A stretch of 64,000 nt of DNA from Zygnema circumcarinatum (Eukaryota; Streptophyta; Zygnematophyceae; Zygnematales; Zygnemataceae), in the NCBI GenBank assembly GCA_037447605.1, contig CM074808.1:2169952-2233951 (forward strand), written 5' to 3'. The translations under genes were made by a program, and so were the position numbers. Of the stretch, positions 24,060 through 34,301 are shown one piece after another (position 1 is the first letter of the stretch; every line of letters begins with the position of its first letter). A model generated the notes under the pieces. It worked only from the letters and a program-made list of their open reading frames with translations, made no database searches and was not told the origin of the DNA.

Positions 24060-24165
24060 CCTCCGTCTACCGCTCTCCCTCCCTCCCTCGCCCCCCCCTC
24101 CCCCTCCCTCTCCCTCTCCCTCTCCCTCTCCCTCTCCCTCTCCCTCTCCCTCTCCTCCGTCCCGC
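24060..24165. repeat. (CCCTCT)n tract at the BTB-BACK 5' end
   Basis: Near-perfect CTCCCTCTCCCTCT repeat ending 5 bases before the BTB-BACK start codon. Read on the gene strand it is (GGGAGA)n, so this is another purine-rich leader directly before an ATG. Confidence 0.8.
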
Positions 24166-24519
24166 CATATCTAATGGCTGCCTGCTGCCCTTTCTTGGCA
24201 GTTGGAACCTCCTCCCGTACGAACCTGTACGGATACCATTTGGGAGTTCGGGTGTCGTTGACACGGCACCTGTCTACGTGGCATACAGCCCACGTGGCAC
24301 CATATCTATGTGACCAATGGCTGTGGGAGTCAACGGAGACTCCGACCAATCAAGTACTGCCTGCGGTCCACGTGGTACTGTACGGCAGAGGGGCCGTCAT
24401 GGGCGGGAGCTTTTGTCGTCAAGTGGAAGTCCGCATGTGTGAAGGCGCCATTGAAAAGGGTGGTGGCCCTGGTGGGTGGGGTGAGGGGGGGGGGGGCGGC
24501 GGGGTCCCATCATCCCATG

Positions 24520-24665
24520 GTGGCCATGGCATGCGCATGGAGGTGGAGCATACCGCATGGGCGCATGGCCGCATGGCGGTCGGATGGCATGCCATAGACA
24601 CGATGGGTCAACATCATGTTGTGATGTTCGGCTTGGCATGACATGGCATGGCATGGCATGGATGG
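24520..24665. repeat. ATGGC/GCATGG-rich repeat patch
   Basis: Dispersed GCATGG and GGCATGCC words culminate in a short tandem of ATGGC units at about 24632-24662. A poly-G run lies near 24485-24500. No gene is apparent between the BTB-BACK leader and the bL28 gene: 24350-25586 contains only short unsupported frames. Confidence 0.5.
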
Positions 24666-25586
24666 CCACCTTGAACCATTGGAATGGTTCCCAGGACGCA
24701 GTAAAGGTGTGCGGTGTGGTCGGAAGGTGATGGCCTTCAGAGTACGGTTACGGACCGTTCATTCGTGGAGGCAGTGTCCAAGACGATGTTGGGAAGGCGA
24801 GACTGGCTTCGTCACAGGGGTGGCGATTTAGTCGCCGAGAAGGTAGTTCCTGACTATACGGTCAATGACACCCTAACCAATAGTTATTACCTAAAATATG
24901 ACTAATAAAAATAAGATGATAAATGTAAGACGCATCTAACAAGTAGGATCGAGCATGAGTCACACGATACCGTGCATTAACTCATGAAGAATGGGGGAGG
25001 GAGGGGAGAGGGAGGAATGGGGAAGGGGGAGGGGGGAAAACGGTGGACCGCAATCATATGATGCTAATTGCATCTTATGATTAACATCTGGCACTGTAAA
25101 TAATACATGAATTCTTACTTACAAAATTTCACATACAGAAAAGTGAATGTCTGTGCTACCGACCGAAGTGTTGGTCAAGCCTACCAGGAGGAAAGCCAAG
25201 AAGATTGAAAACAGCCGTGAAACCCAAAGTTCGTCTGCAAAGTCAATTCGGGAAATTAAAACGCTGATTGACTGTTCAATCTTGCTGCTGATGTCGTACA
25301 GAAGAAATATGTAGGCAATAAAAGAATGAAAGCTATCACTGCGTTTCCAAGGAGGGGTAAGAGGGACCGAAAACATCTACACAGAAATACAGACAGGATA
25401 GCTTGGAAGCTTGAAAATGAAGGGCTTGCGGTCTCACCCCAGAACTGCACATCAGCTTCCAGAGCTTTAGGGCTTCCATCTAGGCGACGCAACTACCATA
25501 AAATACATAATTCAAAGCAAAGGGGAACTTTGTACAAAACCGATAGGACAAGGCACAGGTGAACAAGAGCTTTTGCAGGCAAGGGA

Positions 25587-26265
25587 TCAACTGGAGCTTG
25601 CGTCTGACTTTTCCAGATTTGCAGAAGGGTCCGGACCAGCATCAGCAGGAAGAGCATCTACAGGATTCTGGTCTTGTCTCTTCTTTTCCTCGATGTATTG
25701 CTCAATCACTCTTTTCCAATACACACCGACGTCTGAATTCAGCTTTGCGTCAGGAGTTTGAAGCAAGTACTCATCAATTCCTCCCGCTTTGTCAATGCAC
25801 CGTAGAGCATGAGTCGTCATTCGTATTCTCAACATCTGACCTAACGCCAAGCTGTAGATTCGCTTCCAATGTACATTCGGCTTCCATGTGCGACGACTCC
25901 TGCTCAGTCCCGCCAGCGAACAGCAACAAGAAAAGTAATCTCAAATTCCGGCAAATTACAGGCATTCTCGCTCTTAAGCCACCTGGCACCACTTGTCTAC
26001 CTTACGATAGCCACCGGCTCCAAGGTCGCCTTGTATATATTAAATACCCTTTCACGTCTGCCCTGTTATTCATGCCCACTTTCTCCCACCCTTTCAGCTG
26101 CAAATTGCTCTGATTCCAACCCTAGCGCTTCCCGGGGGCTTACTTGTTACCGCCGTCCTCGCTAACTTTGTTCCCGAAGCCGATCTCGCGCCCCGCGTAG
26201 AGGCCTCTCCTCACGCGCTGCATCATCGCGCGCCCCCGCGCCGCGAGCTCCACGCCCAGCGCCAT
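25587..26265 (-). CDS. Mitochondrial-type large subunit ribosomal protein bL28
   Basis: Two exons, 26265-26144 and 25899-25587, with a phase 2 junction; total 144 aa. Exon 1 starts MALGVELAARG in a GCCATGG context and carries RRGLYAGREIGFGNKVSEDG. Exon 2 continues GGNKSRRTWKPNVHWKRIYS, then MTTHALRCIDKAGGIDEYLL, the signature of the plant/mitochondrial bL28 branch (bacterial L28 lacks the HALRCIDKAGGID block). A charged Asp/Ala/Pro-rich tail ends in SDASSS. It is a structural component of the mitochondrial large ribosomal subunit. There is no obvious cleavable presequence; the basic N-terminus may suffice for import. The upstream region (26395-26460) contains repeated CGGAACG words. Confidence 0.9.
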
Positions 26266-27560
26266 GGCGGGCTCCTATCCGCCTCCCGCCCTCGCGCCGC
26301 CCCAACTCCCTTCCCCCGCCTCCAGCAGCACCCTGCCATGCGTCTCCATGCGTCGTACCGCCGTCATCCACGACAGTTCCGTGGCACCTCAACTGGTCCC
26401 AGTTCGGACGGAACTGAATGAAACGGAGCGGAACGTAACGGAGCGGAACGGAACGGGATGGCCGTGACATGTGTACGGGCCCTGCGGCGCCCTCCTCTTG
26501 GAGCCGTCCTTCGGCCCCGCCCGCCTCAGAGCGTACGCCGGCAGCCGTGTGCCGCTAAAGGAAGAAGCACACAGGGAATGATACAAGCGTTTCTCCGATG
26601 GCGGCTCTGGACGAAAGGTCAAGCTTATGGAGAACATGTCGGATGCAGTACTCTGCACGGGGTTCAAGTCTTTGACAAGCAGTGAGTAGTTGCACGAAGA
26701 AGAAGAAGAAGAAGAAGAAGGGCTTCATGCCTGCTGTGAACACTTCGTCTCATGTTAAACACAGACTTTCTGATGGTCCTGCGTTCCGCAAACATGGACA
26801 TCAAGTCAGCAAATCGCTTCTTCTTAGCAGCACAAAAGTGGCTGGAGTTGCATGCCGATCAAATAGCAGTCACTGCACAGGCATACGTCACTCCAGTAAG
26901 TTCATATTTATCTCAGGACGCAGGAGAGAGAAAAAGCGAAACTTTTCATATCGCCGCCTTCGCCAATGAGGCTGCATCTCCATTCTACAACGACAACGAC
27001 AAAAACGACATTTTTTTGCATAAAGGAGGTCGCTACGATCTATGGCAGGCTCTAAACCTTTCCGCTACATCGATTGCTATCTTCATATTTCTGATTTAAC
27101 TTACAAATAATCCCTGAATAGAGCTTCCTTAGAACTTCCGTTAATGATGCTGTCCAATTCCAATCTGGGTCTCATACTGCTAAATGTGCCATTCTGGAGG
27201 TCGAAAGGGCTACAATAATCTCTACTGACAAATAATCGCCCAGATCTGCCTGTACACCTCTGGTCATCTGAACTCTCGAATGCGCTATGGAAGTGAGTAG
27301 CTGCCACACGCCTTGCATTAAAGACCTTCGGGCGAAGTGCTGCCGATCTCTCTAGGCTTTGCCGACTGCCCAGCAAGTGCCTACAGGCAGTGAATGTGCT
27401 CGTCATAAGCTCCGGGTCAACTTCGTCAAGTGTTCACAGCTGCAGGGATATTACAACCTGGAGCAGCCATGATTCCCGTGCCACTGCTGTGACTTGAACT
27501 GGTCACAATTCTTACACTCGTTCGGCAGCCATACTTCAGCTCCAAATGAGAACAATAGGC
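26266..27560. other. Intergenic with (GAA)n microsatellite
   Basis: Holds the bL28 upstream region, a (GAA)n run at about 26696-26720, and a weak frame at 26752-27099 (MDIKSANRFFLAAQKWLELH) that I could not match to any family or link to flanking exons. No supported gene. Confidence 0.45.
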
Positions 27561-30500
27561 CTATTCCTTGTGATGTTCTGGCTCAGTTGAGAAGATTGTG
27601 GTGTAGTTCTCGATCACAACGCGCACCGCCTGCAATATCGCCTTCAGTGCCTTGGGATCATCCGCTGATTCATCTGCGAATTTTCCTGGCCCCTCGATCA
27701 CTGCAACCGACACCCGGATGGGGTAGCGATACAAAAACTGATGTTAGCCCGACAGAAGCAACACAAGCAATAGACGCGTATGCTGAAGATGTCAAGATCT
27801 GGTTAATGACCACAGCTGATAAGTCAAGAAGAGCTCGAAAACAGTCAACTAATCGAATGTGAGGAGACAGATGAAGAACCAGTTAAAAAGGTGACATTAC
27901 AGTATAGTCCTGGAAGTAAAAGATTATAGTTTCTGTCAATAGGCTCAGCAGAGATTGGTAAGGATATGCAATCCAAGTGACCATGTACCTGCAGCTGCGT
28001 CGCCATTGATCAGCTCAGACACTATCAGCTCATCCTCATTCGCATCTTTCGCCCCTTCACTTGATCCTGTTGTGGTTGCTTCAGCAGGCGACGATTCTTC
28101 TTTGATGCTCAGTTCGGATACGCCAGCTTCACTGACAGCAGTGGTGGAAGGAGCAGTGCCTTTCTTCCATAGCAGCACCGGAGCCCATTCATCTGCAAGA
28201 AATGAAGCATCCATCTGCACAGATGGCAGAACAGTCTTTGATTTCAGAAAAAGCAAACGATCTCACACCATTGTCTCCCTGCATACGTGTAAAACCGGAT
28301 AGTTTCCGCGACTTGCAGTTTCAACTTCAACACCAATAACTACAGTTCAACCCTACTGAGAACGGGCAACCCCACGAAGTCTCCAACTCCAAACAAGGTT
28401 TCATGAAAAACAGAGTTCTGCAAGAAGATGTACATACGAGCAGCGTCATCCAATGCTTCTTGTGGTTGGGATGCGCCACAAACCTTTGTGAGTTCCACTT
28501 CCGAAGCGACCTTACTCAGCAGGGCAACCACCCTATCCAGAGTTGCAAGATTAGCTGGAGGAAGAGTCATTAGGAGCTCCTTCAGTCGCTGCACGTTGCT
28601 GCCCCCAATGGCAACAATCTCATCGTGCAGGCTATAGGTCAAAACAGGCTCCGGAAGGCAGCGGAAGAACGCCAATAGCAGCTGCGCAACATCCCGTGGA
28701 CTGTAGCCAGGTGGTATCTCCGACTGATCATCTGCAAATCCAATCCGCGAAGGTTGTCAGAATAGCCCAACACAGAGGATAAAATGCCGCCTTCACTACG
28801 TGAAAGTTGTTTGTTGCACTTACGTGGCTGAAAATGTCACCTTGACTTTATGCACATTGAATGCTAGGCCGTCTATAGAGGGACCAATAACAATACTCTG
28901 GTAATCAGCATAAATGGCAAGTCTATCACAGACCACCACAAGTTTGCAAGCAAAGACTATTCAGCGACAAGGCCAACTCTCCCAAACCTAGGTCTACAGA
29001 ACCACCCCCGTAGGAGTGCCCGCAAGCATTGCTCTGAGCACAGAGCGGCAAGTGACCATTGGACTCTTGCTGCAATCAGTGCGTTCATGTGAGGTAGAAA
29101 TTATTAGGTGTCCTCCTAAGTCAATGTTTTGAATAACTACAAAGAGCTTCCCAGAGACATAGAACGTGGCACAAGATACTCTGAAGTGCCCTGTCACAAC
29201 GGCAATTCGACACATGGAATGGACCAACAAGATTTTAAGCACACCAAAAACATAACTGCGCAGCCATTTTCCGACAAACACATACTTGAAAACTGCTTTA
29301 TGTTCTTTTGAAACTGCCAAGTACAAAGTAGAACGGATTGAGTCGGAATGAACCAAAAAGACCGGAATAAAAGGCTTCTGTTGCCTTTGCAAATAGAATT
29401 TGGCTGCGGATTTAGGTGACTAAATAACAGAGTTGCCGAGCCCAAGGCAAACACCGAAATTCTTACCCCTTTCAAAGATCTTCATCAAACGGGTGATCAT
29501 GGCAGGATCTCCTTCATCGTGAAAAAGGTATTCAGTCAACATTCCTGCACAGGTGTGCATTTCAAAGTCAGAAGCCAGCATCCATCGAGCTACAAATGAT
29601 TTTTTTTAAACCTTTTTTGCAAAAGAGGCCGGTTGGACTTAGCCGTCCGGGCCACCACACTAAAAAAGGCGACCCTTCATCATGCAAGGAATTGCTGTGC
29701 AGGAATGCTCATCGCTATAACAAAAGACGTTGCAACAAAACCGGCAACTCGTCTGATAAAGACAATACTAACCACACTGATTAGATCATGAGAAGAATAG
29801 AGCGATAGATACGATACACCAACAGCTCACCGTCTTTTTCAATGAAAGTTGTGCATGCCACAACAATGTGTGGTATAGGTACTGGTGAAGGGTGATACCC
29901 TACGACCTTCTCGAGAGGCACGCCAAAGACTGTCAAAAGAAAACCCATGCCAACGCTTTTTTATCACCAGACAAAACTGAAAGTTTACTTCTTCAACAAA
30001 TTGTAGTGTATGCAGGCACCGTATAAAGCTATGTCGGAGTATATTGATACAAAGAGGACAAAGGCAGGAGCACATTGTCATGAATGCAACAAAAACCTGA
30101 AGCTGAAGGGATGGGGAGTGGTCCTGATAAGGAAACTGACAAAAAGAAAGGTTGTACAACCTAGGAGTGGCAAGCAAGGACCTAGAAGCTTACCAGCTCT
30201 TGGATTTAACTCCTGCAGGAACCCAACACGAAGATTACCGATTGTGTGTCAGCAGTGTCCCTAATCGTATGCAAGCAAAGCATTTGCGAGCAAATTATCA
30301 AATGTGAATAACAAAAAAGCTCATTCAAGAAAAAAAGGAGACAGTGCACCTGAACTTTCAGTCCACATGGTAGTCGGCTACTTAAAGTGGTAAGAAAAAC
30401 AAAGAAAGCTTGAATGTGTGCAGTAATTGAACTGTCGCGTATCGCTACTTACCGGTGGCAAAATTTCCATTCTCACTAAAAAGCTCCTGCTGCGTTCCAA

Positions 30501-31727
30501 GGAATTCCTTGTTGCCTATAGTATCCTCCCCGTCACACCAAACAACAGTCAAGTACACATCGTTAAGAGTCTTGCAAGTGTGATACATTCGCATCACGAG
30601 GTCTGCCTGTGGCGACTTTACTCGGCATCCTTACCTCAGCAACACGTTGGCTGATAGTCCCAAAATGAACTTTATCCCGAGTTTCCAAAATACCCTTCTT
30701 TATCTTCGCACCCGTCTCTGCTGCCATTTTTGCTGCCAGTTCAACCTTCGGCTGCACTGTGGTCTGCCAGCCTTCTTTCGTTGATTGCAGTGTCGAGGTA
30801 ACTCTTGGCTGCACATTTGTTTGCCATCCTTCTCTTGTGCTTTCCCATGTCGATTTCACACGGCTGCTTGTCACTTCAGCAGCCCCTGCGACTGCTGTGC
30901 CGGCTTTCACTGCCGCTTCCCTCAGTTTTACAGCTGCAAGGATTATCAGGAACACCTCGGATGAGAGAAAATAAATGTAGAATATAAGCCATTTAGAAAA
31001 AGTAAGGCAGTTCACCGAGGAATCAACATTACCAGCCATGGACAGAGATTTGAGGCAATTCAAGTAGGACGCTTTTGAACTCACAGGAGCTATTTAGCAT
31101 CGTCGTAGCTTTTTCCCTCCAAGCAGGGTTAGGTCCCTCAGATGGTGTTGAAGGCGGTGCTGGCGGCGGTGGTTGTGCTTCCTAAGGAACAAAAGACAAG
31201 GACCCCAAAGCCTTGGTGGTTGGCTTCCGCATGTAGGCCATTAGAAATGCCTTTCACCAAACGCCATGACGTTAAGCTTAACACAGTTTCTTCCAAAGCA
31301 TACATTTGAACAAGATTCTCAGAACATTTATGAAGCACTGCTTCCTCTACGATCTGCTCTTGAGTTCAGAAACGTTTGGAAACAGGTTTCGTCGAACGAC
31401 AAGTTGCTAGCTTAAGCTGACGTCCAGAATTTTTGTAAGCAATGGCAATAAGAATGGCACATTGAACTTCCACTATTAAATTGGTAGCTTGCAATCACCG
31501 ACTCATACCGCTGATATTACAAATCTACAGCCAACTCGAAATGCAAGGGTCATGATCACTCTCGATGTCAAGGCTCAGTCACAGTACAATGCGCCAACCA
31601 CAGCGCAGCATGCTCATGATGCCCTTTCCTACGCACTGCGTGCTCCATGTTTCCAACAGAAGGGTCTTAGGCCATGCCGAGGGCCCAGCCTTTGCCCCGT
31701 GGCGTGGCCATGCTGCAGTACCTCCAT
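27561..31727 (-). CDS. RhoGAP domain protein (Arabidopsis At5g61530-type)
   Basis: Nine exons: 31727-31722, 31181-31085, 30933-30635, 30212-30194, 29929-29831, 29544-29467, 28731-28484, 28214-27989 and 27673-27561. They sum to 1185 bases (394 aa) with every phase matching. The N-terminus has a proline-rich segment (AQPPPPPAPPSTP), then amphipathic repeats STWESTREGWQTNVQP and STLQSTKEGWQTTVQP. The RhoGAP domain begins VFGVPLEKVVGYHPSPVPIP and continues GMLTEYLFHDEGDPAMITRL, SPRDVAQLLLAFFRCLPEPV, LATLDRVVALLSKVA and FLADEWAPVLLWKKG. The protein would stimulate GTP hydrolysis by ROP/Rho GTPases. The canonical arginine-finger segment (typically F..EG..R) reads MLTEYLFHDEGDPAMITRLM, so the usual GxxR finger is not evident and catalytic activity is unproven. 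The first exon carries only Met-Glu, so the start is the least certain part. Confidence 0.82.
30194..30212 (-). other. 19-nt coding microexon of the RhoGAP gene
   Basis: Encodes ELNPRA plus one base. It is flanked by a CCTGCAG acceptor and a GTAAGC donor, joins phase 0 to phase 1, and places the RhoGAP start VFGVPLEK directly in frame after ISQRVAE. Skipping it would shift the frame. Confidence 0.7.
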
Positions 31728-31754
31728 GACGAGCCTCTTGTTGATCTCCTCCGC

Positions 31755-31815
31755 GTCTCCTCCTCCTCCTCCTCCGCCCTCCTCCCCTCCTCCCCTTCTC
31801 CCTCCTCACTCCACC
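31755..31815. repeat. (CTC)n/(GAG)n tract at the RhoGAP 5' end
   Basis: CTCCTCCTCCTCC repeat about 30 bases upstream of the RhoGAP start, read as GAGGAG in the sense direction. Confidence 0.6.
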
Positions 31816-31963
31816 CTCCGCTCTCCTACTGCGAACGCGGCAGCCTCTTCTGGCAGAGAGGCCGCGGCACAAACAGGCGCGCAGGGGCCGCTGACGGGTG
31901 CCGGCCGGCCGGCCGGCAGAGGGGGACGGCGCCCGCCCGACACCGGCGAGCGGCCGCGCCGGC

Positions 31964-32105
31964 ACCGCGCGGTTACACGGGCGCCTTCAACCGCGCGGTT
32001 ACGAGGGCGCCTTGAAACCGCGCGGTTACGCGTCCGCCTTCAAACCTCGCGGTTACGCGGGCCCCTTCAAACCACGCGGTGCCGTATCCCACCCGCGCGG
32101 TTTGG
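31964..32105. repeat. 27-bp GC-rich minisatellite, about 4.5 copies
   Basis: Units of about 27 bp begin CCGCGCGGTTACGNGGGCGC and end CCTTCAAA; a truncated CCCGCGCGGTTTGG copy closes the array. The unit is a multiple of three, so one + frame stays open with a nine-residue repeat of the form PRGYxxxFK. It lies upstream of the RhoGAP gene. Confidence 0.75.
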
Positions 32106-32371
32106 AGGAATCTCCGCGGCTAGCCGGCGGGCGGGCGGGGTCAGAGCCTGCCTGCGCCGGGCGGCCAGGGCAGGGCGTACGGTTATCTCCGCGTGAGGAA
32201 AGAGAAAGTAATAATTCGTCGGGAGGGCCAAATGTGAAATTATCATCTTCCCGAGAAGAGGGAATGCCGTACGGGACCGCAAATGCATCTTGCGGATGCT
32301 GAAAAGGTGCTCGCGGCCGAGGGCGGGGGAGGGATCGGAGGAGATCGGACCGTACGGTACGGTTCACGATA

Positions 32372-32940
32372 CAGTAGGACCCCGTCATATTTTCCACCAT
32401 CAAAAGTGCGTCCCCAAGAAATTCGCCCCGATTTTGCCGAAACCACCTTTTTGTACGGTAACATGTGTTAGCCGTACTATTCGTACTAACCGTACTTCCC
32501 GTACTAGCTGTACTAGCCATCACGGGCTTACGCAAAACTCACCTATTCTCCCCGCCCGTGCCGCCGTAAGAGGCGCTCGCTCTTCTCCACTTCTTCTTGG
32601 TTTCGATACGATGCGATACACTCCGATACGGTACTATCCGTACTAGCCGTACGAGCTGTAGTAGCCGTTACGGGCTCGAAGCTTTTTGGTTTGCTGCCTC
32701 AGTAAACGCTAAGGCGTGCTTCATGTACTGTATGCTGTTAGCCACGATACGATACGGTACGATGCGGTGCGATACGACATCAAACGATACGATATGGTGC
32801 GATACGATACGTACGAACCTACATGAACTCTAACATAATTCTGCTCGCCTATTGGTAACACGGACCTTATATTTGCCAAATACAATATTTTCGCCCGATT
32901 TCTGCCAAATGTAGGTGGAAAATATGACGGGGTCCTACTG
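32372..32940. mobile_element. Non-autonomous pogo/Tc1-mariner-like MITE
   Basis: Perfect 27-bp terminal inverted repeats, beginning CAGTAGGACCCCGTC and ending ATATTTTCCACC, occupy 32372-32398 and 32914-32940. A TA dinucleotide abuts each end (32370-32371 and 32941-32942), matching TA target duplication. The CAGTAGGNCCCC terminus is typical of pogo-type elements. The 569-bp element has no transposase. Its interior is filled with CGTACTAGC- and GATACGATACGG-type words. Confidence 0.78.
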
Positions 32941-32942
32941 TA

Positions 32943-34301
32943 GTGATCATTGTCAAAGTTGTGGGGAATTAAATGCACATTGGGACGGAGGCGGATGCAT
33001 GTATGTATGTATGCATGTATGTATGTGGCATTGAGTTGACCTCGCGGTGGGGATGCATGCGTGCCATCCCATGTGTGCATCGACCACGACAACACCATGG
33101 AGAACCACGCGGCGCAAAGCAGGCTCTCATGGAACTCAGAAACGCGTCGTTGAAACTCTCGATGGAACAGCGCATGTGGCTAGCCTGCTTGACTTGTCAC
33201 TTAGATGATAGGCTCTTTGGTTATGGTGGCCTTTATCACTTTCAATGGTGGCTGATTCAGCTTCTTTGATAAGTGTTTTTCTGTGTCCCAAAGTCGACAT
33301 GGGGTGCTCCATGAGTCGGATTCGGTTGCTTCTCGCTGGTCGAGCAAGACTCCCCCGATTCAGCCGCACCTCTCCTCCACACATCACACCTTCCGCATGA
33401 TGTCCTTCACCACGCGCATGTCCTTCAAACAAAACATCGCTGCAACATCCCCTTTCTAAACATCACTACATTCACAGGGTGGTTCCTCCTTTTTTTTATT
33501 CACAAAATTGTAATCAGAGAAGGGAGGTAAGGCCAAGGAGGGATGTCGCATTGATCTGACGATGGCGATGATGCCATCAAATGTACATGGACAACATCAT
33601 CATGGGGAAGGAACCACAAAGAACTGGACCAATAGGACAAAGGACCTAACGACAAAACAAGAGCTAGAAGCTGAAAGCTACGCCTAGGCTCAACAATCAC
33701 ATTCGTACACTTGCACATCCACCCGTACACCAAAGCGTACGGTCATTCGTACAATACATCCGACTTCGCCAATCCGTACGCCCTGGATTTTGAAAAATTA
33801 CAGTACGAAGGCAAAAGTGACTGAATCTACCACGTTAGCACCCCCCACCAATCAGAAGCCGGCCTTGCCTGGCTGCCGGCGGGCGGTCCGGGGCAGGCTC
33901 CACGCGACGCCTTCTTGGCTACAGTATCCTTTTTCCGGCCTCCCTGCAGATCCCTGCAGATCTCGTTTTCGTACGGTCTGCCGACAAAACGTTGCCGGTT
34001 CCAAAACAAAGTTTCTTCTGGCCGCGGCTCGCCAGAATTTTCTGTGTCCCGAAATCTGCCCGCCGCCGCTGAACCCCGCCCACATAGAACGCGCTGGAAT
34101 GAGGCTGAACAGAACGACGCGAAACTGAACGGCGCGAAACTGAGAGCACATGTAAACTACATATGGAGCGGGTTTAGGGTTCGGCTGCTCTGGTCCGCGG
34201 CCCCTCCCTCTCCGTGCTCCTCTCCCTCCCATCCCTCTCCCTTCCCCCCTCCCTCCCCCCCTCTCTCCCTCCCCGGCCCTCCCCCCCTGGGGCATGCGGG
34301 G
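32943..34301. other. Intergenic, bL25 upstream region
   Basis: Contains an ATGT/GTAT microsatellite (about 32996-33027), several GTACGG words (33735-33985), and a pyrimidine-rich leader (about 34198-34290: CCTCCCTCTCC, then CCCTCC runs) immediately before the bL25 start. No further gene was recognised. Confidence 0.5.

Noticed and set aside
31489-32196. Plus-strand frame of 235 codons over the RhoGAP 5' end
   Set aside because: It spans CTC repeats, the antisense of the RhoGAP first exon and the minisatellite; no recognisable domain outside the repeat.
32597-32833. Array of GATACGATACGG words as a possible CRISPR or centromeric satellite
   Set aside because: Units are short, irregular and without unique spacers; they lie inside the pogo-like MITE.
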